The notes: generated from the letters alone by a model not told the origin. DNA of 13,475 nucleotides from an uncultured Dehalococcoidia bacterium (GCA_903890885.1 CAITCX010000527.1:1-13475); one strand, 5' to 3'; positions 1 through 7,538 are shown, counted from the first letter of the stretch. Numbers and translations are program-made.

Positions 1-579
1 ATTGTTGCTGGTGAACAGAAAACCAATGCGACCATTGCTGTGGCTATAGCAATTGGAGCGATGCTGCTTTACATAGCCTTTGCTTTCCGCAAAATGCCCA
101 ATCCGTTTCGTTACGGTATTTGTGCCGTGATCGGTCTGGCTTTCGATATCCTGATCGTTTTGGGCGTGTATTCGATCCTGGGATTGATCCGCGGTTGGGA
201 AATAGACCTGATGTTCGTGGCCGGCCTGCTGGCTGTTTTGGGTTTCAGTATTAACAACACCATTATTGTATTCGATAGAATTAGAGAAAACATGGGCAAG
301 GGCTTCAGCAAAGACTTTGAAGAAGTGGTCAATTTGAGCATAATCGAGACGCTGGGACGGTCTTTCAATTCCAGCCTGACAGCTCTGATTACCCTGGTTG
401 TTCTGGCTCTTTTTGTGGGCTCAACAATTCAGAACTTTGTTATTGTCTTGATGATAGGTGTCATTTCTGGTGTGTACACCTCTACTTTCCTTTCCCCTGA
501 ACTGCTGTTGGCCTGGCAGAAGAGACAAATGAATGCGGCTACTGGAAAGGGCATGGTGGCGGCCAAAGCCAAGAACTAA
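1..579 (+). CDS. secF: Protein translocase subunit SecF, C-terminal part (5' end outside window)
   Basis: The frame is open from base 1, so this is the 3' part of a longer gene; 192 residues are visible of a family usually near 300. SecF pairs with SecD in the cytoplasmic membrane and uses the proton gradient to help pull secreted proteins through SecYEG. The visible part holds five hydrophobic segments, matching TM2-TM6 of SecF, at about residues 11-30, 38-62, 67-90, 124-142 and 143-165. The family signature INNTIIVFDRIREN lies between the third and fourth, followed by the conserved ETLGRSFNSSLTAL stretch. The large extracytoplasmic P4 domain and TM1 would lie upstream of the window, and secD is expected just before that. 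The short tail ends with Lys/Ala residues. A strong terminator follows 20 bases after the stop, so secF closes its transcription unit. The assignment is secure; only the missing 5' end is unknown. Confidence 0.95.
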   Translation: MVAGEQKTNATIAVAIAIGAMLLYIAFAFRKMPNPFRYGICAVIGLAFDILIVLGVYSILGLIRGWEIDLMFVAGLLAVLGFSINNTIIVFDRIRENMGKGFSKDFEEVVNLSIIETLGRSFNSSLTALITLVVLALFVGSTIQNFVIVLMIGVISGVYTSTFLSPELLLAWQKRQMNAATGKGMVAAKAKN

Positions 580-599
580 AGAACATGTAAGTATTGGAT

Positions 600-634
600 A
601 AAAAGGCGGATGGTTTTTACTATCCGCCTTTTTT
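600..634. terminator. Rho-independent terminator between convergent secF and dedA
   Basis: A perfect 12-bp inverted repeat (AAAAAGGCGGAT at 600-611, ATCCGCCTTTTT at 622-633) encloses a 10-base loop and ends in six T (629-634). Since the left arm begins with a run of A, the same hairpin also has a U-tract when read on the minus strand. It lies between the secF stop on the plus strand and the stop of the minus-strand DedA gene, so it can end both units. Confidence 0.9.
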
Positions 635-742
635 AGTTGAACAGAGTTTGAAATCAACTTAAAGTCTTTTCAAATCAAATACGCGGTTATGGATAAGAAG
701 ACACTCTGTAATAAAGCGGGCCAGGTATAGACGGTTTATAGA

Positions 743-1393
743 TCAGATCTGGGCGGGTTTAGCCCGAGAAGAACGCTTTTGCTTCAAATAACGTACCGTC
801 AGGACAAGAATATACAATGCGGTTAAACCGCCCACGGTAAACAATACAATGTTTTCGGTCTTTACTACTTTCCCCACGGTAACGCCGATTACGATATAAA
901 TCCCGTCCCAGATAATACTGGAAATAACTACGCCGAGAGCTAATTGAAATAGCTTCTTTTTAGCGCTCATGGCTAGAGCCATTGGGATTCTTAAACCCGT
1001 CAGGCGTCCCATGGCCACTGTCAAAGGCGAGGGATCGGCGATATGTTTGGTAATGCCTGAGGGTATAAACTGTCTTTTGGGCATTCTGGGTTCAATAAAT
1101 TTCTTGTAGAACTTTTTTAAGGGGATCATGCTGAGGACGCCGGTGTGGTACAGAACGGCAGAGCCGGTTTGTCGGCCGGCTTGAGCGACGCACCATATCA
1201 ACAACAGATCGGAAAGGCTCAGCGAGTGATGGGCCAAATTGTAACCGGCTAATAGCCAGATGGTTTCCAGGACATAAGGGAAAGACATGCCCATTTCACC
1301 AAGTGTGCAGAACAGGAAAAGTATAACGGCAATTTTAATATTGAAATGGCTGGTGATTTCCAGGACCTGATTCAGGAAATCCGACCAGATCAT
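743..1393 (-). CDS. DedA-family (VTT domain) integral membrane protein
   Basis: A 216-residue polytopic membrane protein. DedA proteins sit in the cytoplasmic membrane and members are implicated in lipid carrier or phospholipid flipping and in envelope homeostasis; the substrate of this one cannot be read from sequence. Hydrophobic segments lie at about 18-36, 41-56, 62-70, 146-174 and 182-200. The family pattern is visible as AGRQTGSAVLYHTG (72-85), the paired arginines R130 and R135 in MGRLTGLRIPMALAM, and a following F-x-x-A-L-G-x-x-x-S-x-x-W helix. The C-terminus is basic. The ATG overlaps the stop of the upstream glycosyltransferase-deacetylase gene (ATGA), so the two are translationally coupled and probably cooperate in making or moving an envelope glycan or its lipid carrier; that link is inference. 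The usual acidic/proline signature of the first hairpin is only loosely kept (LGEMGMSFP, 31-39). Confidence 0.8.
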   Translation of the reverse strand: MIWSDFLNQVLEITSHFNIKIAVILFLFCTLGEMGMSFPYVLETIWLLAGYNLAHHSLSLSDLLLIWCVAQAGRQTGSAVLYHTGVLSMIPLKKFYKKFIEPRMPKRQFIPSGITKHIADPSPLTVAMGRLTGLRIPMALAMSAKKKLFQLALGVVISSIIWDGIYIVIGVTVGKVVKTENIVLFTVGGLTALYILVLTVRYLKQKRSSRAKPAQI

Positions 1394-2844
1394 TTGGCGG
1401 CCTGATTATAAGCGGGGACATTCAACAACTCTGGAATGGTGACCAAAGTGTAACCTTCTTCCTCAAGATGTTGAATAATGATGGGCAACATTTTTACAGT
1501 CGCGCTTTTATCGGCCCGACCGGAATTGTGAAGTGTTCCATAGCCATCATGCAGGAGTATAATTCCACCTGGTTTGGCTTTGGAAATTATTTGATCGGCC
1601 ATAAACTCCGGGGTATGCCCGCTTAGCTCACCGGTAGAAATATTCCAGAGAATTTCCACATAACCGTCTTTCTTTATATCCTGCAACTCCCAGGGTGTTT
1701 TTCTGCCGTGGGGTGGACGATATAAATGCGGTTCCACGCCGGTGACGCTGTATATAGCTTTCTGGGCTGCAGAAATATCCTTCTCCGGGTCTAGGCCCAG
1801 AGCATGATTAGCGTTATGAGAGAAAGAATGATTTCCAATAATATCGCCATCGGATAATATGCGCCGGGCAGTTTCCGGATAAAGCTGAACGTTGGCTCCG
1901 ACCAGGAAAAAGGTTGCCGGGACATTGTAATTTTCAAGTAGATCCAGTATTTCTGAAGTATAGGGTTCATTGGGGCCATCATCGAAAGTGAGAGCAATTA
2001 CCTTGTCAGAGGTAGCAGCACGAGAATATACTTTCCCGAACACGGGTGAAGCAGGGATATAATATCCATAACAGAGAATGCCAATCAAAATGATCGGGAT
2101 AGCGAACTTGATATAATTTGGTGTGAATATGGGCTTTTTGAATCCTTTTTTAAAAGGCACCTCAAAGACATCAAAAATATGCCTGGCAAAAGAACTCAAA
2201 TGTTTAAAAAGGTCAAATATTATAGTACCCAGCGGTTTAGCAACTGAACGGTTGGAGGTGGCGCAATTAGATCTCCAATCGTAGATAATTTTGCCAACCT
2301 TGCTCAGCCGTGAGGAAATATCAATTTGATCCGAAGAGTAGGCATACGGATTATATCCCCCGATTTGAGTTAAGGCCTTTTTATAAAAGGCAAAATTCGC
2401 ACCGGAAATAATTAAAGGTCTTCCGACAAGTAAAGAAGAAATAATCCCAAAAAAGCTGCGTAAAAAGTATTCGGCAAAAGCCCACCAGGGAGGCGTAGCG
2501 TAGATAAAGGTGCCGGCCACTGCGGCAGCTTTGGGGTGTCTGTCAAATTGTTTCTGAATACGGCTCAGCCACCATTCAGGATAAAGCGTATCAGCATCTG
2601 CCTGGACTATGATGGGCCCCTGAGCGGCGTCGGCGCCGGCCTGCCTGGCATAAGCCACGCCTTTTCGAGGGCAGGCGATCACTTTGGCTCCCATACGGCA
2701 GGCTATTTCAGCAGTATTGTCTATACTGGCATTATCAACGACGATAACCTCAAAATCGCCCTTATAATCCTGTTTTTTTAATGACTCGAGAGCGGCCTGG
2801 ATGAGCTTACCCTCGTTGTGGGCCGGAACTACCACGCTTATCAT
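1390..2844 (-). CDS. Family 2 glycosyltransferase fused to NodB-type polysaccharide deacetylase
   Basis: One 484-residue protein with two enzymatic domains. Residues 1-200 are a GT-A/GT2 glycosyltransferase: start MISVVVPAHNEG, then VVDNASIDNT (35-44), the metal-binding DAD motif (83-85) and an acceptor-side DQIDISSRL (172-180). A predicted membrane helix spans about 243-262. Residues 280-470 are a carbohydrate esterase 4 (NodB) domain: TFDDGP (286-291, catalytic base and metal-binding Asp), HSFSH (339-343, metal-binding His pair), RPPHG (376-380) and LLHDG (430-434). The family's D-x-W motif is not evident after LWNIST (399-404), so activity or specificity may differ. The layout implies a cytoplasmic transferase and an extracytoplasmic deacetylase on one chain, suggesting polymerisation or extension of an N-acetylated glycan coupled to its deacetylation; the substrate is unknown. 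A promoter and a leader of about 115 bases precede it, and dedA overlaps its stop. Confidence 0.88.
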   Translation of the reverse strand: MISVVVPAHNEGKLIQAALESLKKQDYKGDFEVIVVDNASIDNTAEIACRMGAKVIACPRKGVAYARQAGADAAQGPIIVQADADTLYPEWWLSRIQKQFDRHPKAAAVAGTFIYATPPWWAFAEYFLRSFFGIISSLLVGRPLIISGANFAFYKKALTQIGGYNPYAYSSDQIDISSRLSKVGKIIYDWRSNCATSNRSVAKPLGTIIFDLFKHLSSFARHIFDVFEVPFKKGFKKPIFTPNYIKFAIPIILIGILCYGYYIPASPVFGKVYSRAATSDKVIALTFDDGPNEPYTSEILDLLENYNVPATFFLVGANVQLYPETARRILSDGDIIGNHSFSHNANHALGLDPEKDISAAQKAIYSVTGVEPHLYRPPHGRKTPWELQDIKKDGYVEILWNISTGELSGHTPEFMADQIISKAKPGGIILLHDGYGTLHNSGRADKSATVKMLPIIIQHLEEEGYTLVTIPELLNVPAYNQAAK

Positions 2845-2923
2845 CGGTCTATTCTCGACTGATCAATTGCCATTTCTCAACGCCATACTGTTTGTTATAA
2901 CTGTTGCTGCTGATAATAATTCA

Positions 2924-2955
2924 GGTAGATTACAGGCAAAGGCATTTTATCTACC
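2924..2955 (-). promoter_or_regulatory. Hairpin in the leader of the glycosyltransferase-deacetylase mRNA
   Basis: Perfect 7-bp arms GGTAGAT (2924-2930) and ATCTACC (2949-2955) with an 18-base loop. It lies just downstream of the proposed promoter, inside the roughly 115-base 5' untranslated leader. It has no U-tract, so it is not a simple terminator. A role in mRNA stability or leader regulation is possible; chance is not excluded. Confidence 0.3.
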
Positions 2956-2967
2956 CTTTGCTTTAGT

Positions 2968-2996
2968 ATGGTAGCGAAAATGTATTTTCAAGTCAA
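2968..2996 (-). promoter_or_regulatory. Sigma-70-like promoter for the glycosyltransferase-deacetylase/dedA unit
   Basis: On the minus strand, TTGACT (2991-2996) is separated by exactly 17 bases from TACCAT (2968-2973). That is five of six and four of six matches to the vegetative consensus. It lies after the pilT stop and upstream of the fusion gene, so the envelope-glycan genes can be transcribed apart from the pilus genes. No terminator was found after pilT, so read-through is also possible. Confidence 0.6.
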
Positions 2997-3028
2997 ATTA
3001 GACGAATGTTTTGCTATTATGGCAGGAC

Positions 3029-4123
3029 CTAACGCAGATCTGCCACAACCGGATCCCTGTCATCGGCGCTAGCGATCAGTTTTTCAACCTCATCGTGATC
3101 GTTGCAATAAGCATAGACATTGTCCCGGCTAATGACGCCATTGCGGTGCAGGGCCACCAGAGCCTGGTCCAGAAGTTGCATACCCAGTTTGGCATGAGTA
3201 CGGATGGCATTGGGCAGTTGATGGATTTTGCCTTCACGGATGAGGTTGCGCACGGCTGAATTGGCCAGCATGATTTCTACGGCCGGAGCGCGCCCGTGGC
3301 CGTCCGTTTTGGGGACCAGGGCCTGGCACATTATGCCTATCAGCAGGGAGGCCAGGCGGGTTTGGGCGAGTTGTCTTTCATCGGGTGGGAACATATCAAT
3401 AATACGCTCGACAGCCTGGTAGGTGCTGGGGGCGTGGCCGGTGGTGAGTACCAGGTGGCCGGTTTCGGCGATAGTCAGGGCAGCAGAGGCGGTTTCCAGA
3501 TCACGCATTTCACCTACCAGGATAACGTCCGGGTCCTGGCGCAAAACATGCCTGAGGGCTTCTGCAAAGGAGTGGGTATCGTCTCCTAATTCCCTCTGGG
3601 TGATATTGCATTTATGACTGGTGTATATGTATTCGATGGGGTCTTCGATAGTGACCACCCGGCGGCGGGCGGTATTATTCAGATAGTCAATCATGGCGGC
3701 CAAAGAGGTGGATTTGCCGCTGCCGGTGGGGCCGCTGACGACGAGCAGACCGCGGGGTTTAAGGATGAGATCTTTGCATAACCTGGGAATATTGAGCGTG
3801 TCAATGTTTGGAATGATATTGGCGATCAAGCGTAAGGCCAGGCTGATAGTGCCGCGCTGCCAGGCCGCATTACAGCGTATGCGCACCAGATTCTGCACGG
3901 AAAATCCGAAGTCCAGTTCCCGCTCTTTTTTAAACTTTGCCCTTTCTACATCAGAAGTGAGCTGGGCGAAGGCTTCTTCCATATCCTGTGCGGTTAAGAG
4001 AACATCGTTTTCGGCCGGCACCAGTTCACCGTGCAACCTGAGCATGGAAGGGCTACCCACCGATAAGTGCAGGTCCGAAGCACCGCGCCTTTTTGCAAGA
4101 AGTACCAAAGCGATTACATCCAT
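3029..4123 (-). CDS. pilT: Type IV pilus retraction ATPase PilT
   Basis: A 364-residue AAA-like secretion ATPase of the PilT subfamily; the hexamer in the cytoplasm powers pilus disassembly and hence twitching or DNA uptake. Visible motifs: the N-terminal ASDLHLSVGSPSMLRLHGEL region, Walker A GPTGSGKS (131-138), the Asp box VVTIEDPIEY (156-165), Walker B VILVGE (200-205) with MRD after it, and a His box TGHLVLTTGH (221-230). The PilT-specific AIRNL motif is present as AVRNLIREGKI (290-300), and a GMQLLDQAL stretch (314-322) follows. These place it with PilT and not PilB; it lacks the four-cysteine zinc site of PilB. Within the His box, the usual TLHT is replaced by TGHAPS, with the histidine kept. 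The start ATG is 2 bases after the pilMN stop and its AAGGGA Shine-Dalgarno lies in the last codons of pilMN. It is the last gene of the pilus run. Confidence 0.95.
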   Translation of the reverse strand: MDVIALVLLAKRRGASDLHLSVGSPSMLRLHGELVPAENDVLLTAQDMEEAFAQLTSDVERAKFKKERELDFGFSVQNLVRIRCNAAWQRGTISLALRLIANIIPNIDTLNIPRLCKDLILKPRGLLVVSGPTGSGKSTSLAAMIDYLNNTARRRVVTIEDPIEYIYTSHKCNITQRELGDDTHSFAEALRHVLRQDPDVILVGEMRDLETASAALTIAETGHLVLTTGHAPSTYQAVERIIDMFPPDERQLAQTRLASLLIGIMCQALVPKTDGHGRAPAVEIMLANSAVRNLIREGKIHQLPNAIRTHAKLGMQLLDQALVALHRNGVISRDNVYAYCNDHDEVEKLIASADDRDPVVADLR

Positions 4124-4125
4124 AT

Positions 4126-5604
4126 TTATTTCCCTTTTCTCTGTAATGAAATGGTAAAGCCGATGTAATTAGAGGAGTCCTGAGCCATTAGAGAATCAGA
4201 CACCTGAAAAGAAGTGACCGTGGTCGAAGAGAATCGTTTGGTGTCATCCAGATATCTGGCATATTGGAGAACGTTGCTTTCACTGGGAGAAGTGCCATGG
4301 ATGAGCATATTCCCCCCGGATTCCCCGATATTGTTCAGCTTAATATCGAGACCCGGCCAGCCCAGAGCAACCGCCAGGTCGCCGTTGACGATCTCCTGCT
4401 GGGTTGCCAGGGAGTCCACCGAGCGCTGTAGAGTATCGAAGTTCGTTTTGGTGAGAGTGACTTCTTTTTCCAGTTCAGTGACGGTCTTTTTAAGGCTCTG
4501 TTTTTGCAGGGTTTTCAGGTTAGCGATTTTATTGGTGGTATCCAGGTTATTCTGCATATCGGAGATGTTGGCAGCGGTATTTTGAAAGGTCAGAAACAGC
4601 GGGATTGCAATACCTGCCAGAGCAATTGCAGATGGGATCCCGACGACCTTGGTCAGAGAAATGGGTTTGGGCAGATAGGGATCAGGCAGGACATTTAAAT
4701 TGGCCGCTGGGAAAGTGCTACAATTTACCGAAGACGGGCAATTAACAGCCATGGCTATGTTGACCATGTAGCGCCCGCTGTCCATCTGTTCCGAGCCTTT
4801 CAATTTAGTAGTCAGAGGTATCACTTTACGTACAGTTCTGTTAGCCAGAGCTGTTTGCAATTCAGGCTTGCCAATCAGGTCGCCAGAGACATAGACTATG
4901 GCAGTGGTTTCCAGGGGTTTTTCGGCGTTATTGGCATCGTAAAATTTGATGGTGCGCTCCAGATCACTGGCGATCAATTCGATTTTTTGCTCCCAGCTTA
5001 GTTCCCCGTTGGGGAAAGTGACGGTGCGGATGGGCTGAGCGATGCCTTCTACCATGACCACGATATCGAATTCAGTCGGCTGCATATCAACCAGAATGGC
5101 CGTGTTTTCTGGCAGGGCTTTAGTCAGGGCCAGGGGCTTGATGGCCATACGACAGGGAATCAAACCAGCCGCCCTGACAGTTTTTACTAAAGCGTCAGAG
5201 GTCTTCCGGGGCGTAGCCGCCATAAAAAGATGTGTGCGGTTTTTCGAACCGGGCAGGTTGGACCACGATAGATAAAGCTGGTCCAACGGGACGGGCAGGA
5301 CACGGCGCGCTTCGCGGGCAACAGCTTCAGCCAGCATGGCTTTAGGCAGCAGGGGCAAAGCGCCTGGACGAGTCATAGAATGCAGACCGCTGTAGCCCAG
5401 GATTACTTTTTTAGTGCTCACTTTCTGGGTATTAAAAAGCTGTTTGATAAGGCGGGCTACTTCGATTTCGTCAATCACCAGGCCGTCCTTAACTAATCCT
5501 GGTTCCAGCTTGATTTCCGCCCATTTACGAACGTGTTTGGAGCGAATGACCAGTAGACGGATACTGGCGTCGTCAATATAAAGGGTTACAATATCATTCC
5601 ACAT
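4126..5604 (-). CDS. pilM: Fused PilM-PilN type IV pilus inner-membrane assembly protein
   Basis: A 492-residue protein; PilM alone is about 350. Residues 1-290 resemble PilM, the cytoplasmic actin-like ring protein: the middle LVDMQPTEFDIVVMVEG (171-187) followed by a helix with SDLERTIKFY (213-222), and VSGDLIGKPELQ (239-250) in the place of the late glycine-rich loop. After a linker, NLNVLPDPYLPKP (302-314) resembles the N-terminal INLLP motif of PilN. A membrane helix follows at about 320-340, a coiled coil at about 341-402 and a small globular domain at about 405-490, which is the PilN layout. In other bacteria PilN's cytoplasmic N-terminal motif binds PilM; here the two are covalently joined. 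The phosphate-binding glycines of PilM look degenerate (YIDDASIRL at 9-17; DMQ at 173-175). The gene sits 1 base after pilO (TAA A ATG) with an AAGGG Shine-Dalgarno. The PilM part is secure by context; the PilN assignment rests on topology and position. Confidence 0.87.
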   Translation of the reverse strand: MWNDIVTLYIDDASIRLLVIRSKHVRKWAEIKLEPGLVKDGLVIDEIEVARLIKQLFNTQKVSTKKVILGYSGLHSMTRPGALPLLPKAMLAEAVAREARRVLPVPLDQLYLSWSNLPGSKNRTHLFMAATPRKTSDALVKTVRAAGLIPCRMAIKPLALTKALPENTAILVDMQPTEFDIVVMVEGIAQPIRTVTFPNGELSWEQKIELIASDLERTIKFYDANNAEKPLETTAIVYVSGDLIGKPELQTALANRTVRKVIPLTTKLKGSEQMDSGRYMVNIAMAVNCPSSVNCSTFPAANLNVLPDPYLPKPISLTKVVGIPSAIALAGIAIPLFLTFQNTAANISDMQNNLDTTNKIANLKTLQKQSLKKTVTELEKEVTLTKTNFDTLQRSVDSLATQQEIVNGDLAVALGWPGLDIKLNNIGESGGNMLIHGTSPSESNVLQYARYLDDTKRFSSTTVTSFQVSDSLMAQDSSNYIGFTISLQRKGK

Positions 5605-5605
5605 T

Positions 5606-6283
5606 TTAATTACCCTTATAATCGTAAATAGTTATTGTGATACTGGCTTTGGTATCTGCCGGGGAAACTGGTGCAGCAGCGGATGCAGCAACAGGTGTGA
5701 GCGTGATTTGACGGACTCCAGCAGGATCCTCCCCCGTTGCGTTATCCGGTGTAGGAGACAATTCTACTTCACCAGGAGATGCAATTTTATTTGTTCCAAT
5801 GCCAAACTGATAAGTCTCTACCACACTGGTGGGGAACAGGGTTTTTACATTGCTCACAAAACCGGCGATGCTGTTGAGGCTGCCTTCTACCTGCAAGGTA
5901 AATGGCAATCTGGTGAATTTGTTGCCAGCCATGGTGTTATCGGATTTGCCGTTGGAACTTATGGTAGCGATCTTAATGCCAAAGTCATGGGCGGATTTAA
6001 GAATGACATCGGTGGCGGCTATATTGTCGATGGGTGCCGTTAGTTTGGATCTGGCTGCAGCTATTTGGGCGGTGTAAAGGGTTTTATTATCAGTAAGCTG
6101 GTCTTTCTGGTCAATTAATTCTTCGAGTTTTATTAACGTCAGCTTTTTTTGAGCCGCGACCAGCGATTTCTCCAGAACTTGCTGCTGCTGGATTTGCTGA
6201 GTGCGGGCACCTGCGGCCGCGAGGACGCCGATGACCATCGCCACCAGAACTAGTATTATCCAGCTTGATTTACTGAATTTCAC
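5606..6283 (-). CDS. pilO: PilO-like type IV pilus inner-membrane assembly protein
   Basis: A 225-residue bitopic membrane protein with the PilO plan: short basic cytoplasmic N-terminus, one membrane helix (about 8-26), a Gln/Lys-rich coiled coil (about 27-85), then a ferredoxin-like extracytoplasmic domain (about 86-165 and 212-225; LPFTLQVEGSLNSIAGFV at 126-143 is typical). PilO dimerises with PilN and links the cytoplasmic ring to the rest of the pilus machine. Residues about 164-212 form a Pro/Ala/Thr-rich, low-complexity insertion before the last strand (ASITITIYDYKG), which is unusual. Sequence identity in this family is low, so the call leans on fold pattern and the place between pilC and pilM. 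The start is GTG, supported by a near-perfect Shine-Dalgarno four bases upstream. It is followed after 1 base by pilMN. Gene order pilO then pilMN is the reverse of the common pilM-N-O order. Confidence 0.82.
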   Translation of the reverse strand: MKFSKSSWIILVLVAMVIGVLAAAGARTQQIQQQQVLEKSLVAAQKKLTLIKLEELIDQKDQLTDNKTLYTAQIAAARSKLTAPIDNIAATDVILKSAHDFGIKIATISSNGKSDNTMAGNKFTRLPFTLQVEGSLNSIAGFVSNVKTLFPTSVVETYQFGIGTNKIASPGEVELSPTPDNATGEDPAGVRQITLTPVAASAAAPVSPADTKASITITIYDYKGN

Positions 6284-6287
6284 TCTC

Positions 6288-6296
6288 GATCACCTC
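6288..6296 (-). promoter_or_regulatory. Ribosome binding site fixing the GTG start of pilO
   Basis: The minus-strand sequence GAGGTGATC is a nine-base match to the 16S anti-Shine-Dalgarno complement, followed by GAGA and then GTG at 6283-6281. This decides for a GTG start; no ATG lies nearby in frame. Confidence 0.8.
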
Positions 6297-6322
6297 ACTT
6301 CGGTACAGCAATAAAATAGTTA

Positions 6323-7531
6323 TTAACCCATCTGACCGTAAATGGAATACATGGCTGAGATCAGTGATAAAGCCATCAAGCCTACGAATAGACCGATGAG
6401 GATGGTCATCACGGGTTGGATCATCGCCATGAAAGCACGCGTTTTATCATCTGCTTCTGCCTCGTAATTCTGGGCGACTGCCATCAAGGTATTATCCAGA
6501 TTACCGGTTTCCTCGCCCACCCGGACCATCTGGACCAACATGGGCAAGAAGACGGGGTGCCTGGCCATGGGGTGGGAGAGGCCCTCTCCACCCAGCATAT
6601 CGTCGCGTATACTGTTCAGGGCTTTAGCCACGAATTTGTTGGAAGTGCCGTCGATCACCAGTGGAAGGATCTCGGTCATCGGTAGACCGGATTTATAAAG
6701 AATTGAAATAGTTTGAGAGATCCTGGCCAGCTCATTGAGGTGATTAATACGTCCCACGATGGGGAATTTCAGGGACAATTTGTCCCAATTGAAACGGCCG
6801 TTCGGGGTCTTCAAGTAGAAAAATCCTACCGCTCCGGCGGCGGCCAGAACGCCCAAAATCACGAGCCCATCGGAGCGTAACATGTCCCCGAGGTTCAACA
6901 TCAGGGAGGTAAGGGCTGGCAGCTTCACTCCCAGTGAAACGTAAAGATTTTTAAAGGCCGGTAAAACAAAGATAACCATGATGGTTATAACCACCAGGGC
7001 TACGACAGCAGCGATGATGGGATACGTCATGGCGTTTTTAATGCCCTTTTTAGAATTGACCTGTTTTTCAGCATGAGCGGCTATCTGTCTGAAAACCACT
7101 TCAAGCCCGCCGGTCTGTTCGCCGACCTTGAGTGACTGGCAATGGATTGTTGAGAATATTTGGGGGTGTTTGTATAAGGCTGCGGAAAGTTGACTGCCCG
7201 AGCGGACGTCAGCGATGATCTCTCCCAGGACTCGTTTGAAGATGCGGTTGCCAGCCTGGTTCTCCAATAGTTCCAAAGCAGTGACGATGTTCAAACCGGA
7301 TTCCGCCAGCAGGGCCATTTGCTTGTAAAAAAGGATAATATCTGTCAGCTTGATCGGGGAGAGCTTAAGCAGCCACTTGTCCATGTAAGGTGAACCGGCC
7401 AGTTCCCTCAGATTAATTAATTGATAGCCAGCCACGGAAAGCAGATTGGCGGCCTGTTCTTCGGTGTGGGCTTCCAATTTGCCTTTGACGATTTCCCGAT
7501 TCTCATTATAGGCGACGTATGTGTAAACTAT
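6323..7531 (-). CDS. pilC: Type IV pilus platform protein PilC (probable ATA start)
   Basis: A polytopic inner-membrane platform protein (GspF/PilC family) on which the PilB and PilT motors act. It has two T2SSF repeats, at about residues 62-195 and 265-395, each with the family motif (VGEQTGG at 136-142 and VGEETGN at 338-344), and three membrane regions near 170-192, 222-240 and 370-395. With the first standard start codon (TTG at 7477) it would be 384 residues and lack the first strand of the conserved N-terminus. Homology continues upstream in frame to the stop at 7553-7555: VYTYVAYNENREIVKGKLEA matches the usual PilC opening (Y-x-A-x-d-x-x-G-x-x-V-x-G-x-x-x-A). No ATG, GTG or TTG exists there, but an ATA at 7531-7529 follows GAGGT by exactly 7 bases, giving 402 residues, the usual length. 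The stop and identity are certain; the start is inferred. It lies 32 bases after pilB. Confidence 0.93.
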   Translation of the reverse strand: MVYTYVAYNENREIVKGKLEAHTEEQAANLLSVAGYQLINLRELAGSPYMDKWLLKLSPIKLTDIILFYKQMALLAESGLNIVTALELLENQAGNRIFKRVLGEIIADVRSGSQLSAALYKHPQIFSTIHCQSLKVGEQTGGLEVVFRQIAAHAEKQVNSKKGIKNAMTYPIIAAVVALVVITIMVIFVLPAFKNLYVSLGVKLPALTSLMLNLGDMLRSDGLVILGVLAAAGAVGFFYLKTPNGRFNWDKLSLKFPIVGRINHLNELARISQTISILYKSGLPMTEILPLVIDGTSNKFVAKALNSIRDDMLGGEGLSHPMARHPVFLPMLVQMVRVGEETGNLDNTLMAVAQNYEAEADDKTRAFMAMIQPVMTILIGLFVGLMALSLISAMYSIYGQMG

Positions 7532-7538
7532 GGCCGTT

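Noticed and set aside
421..657. 78-codon minus-strand frame over the secF end and terminator
   Set aside because: It runs through the terminator hairpin and the conserved secF coding region; no gene-like features.
647..674. Inverted repeat TTTGAAA/TTTCAAA between secF and dedA
   Set aside because: AT-rich 7-bp arms with a 14-base loop are weak and easily due to chance next to a clear terminator.
7475..7477. TTG as the start of pilC
   Set aside because: It would remove the first conserved strand of the PilC N-terminus, and no ribosome site is suitably placed before it.
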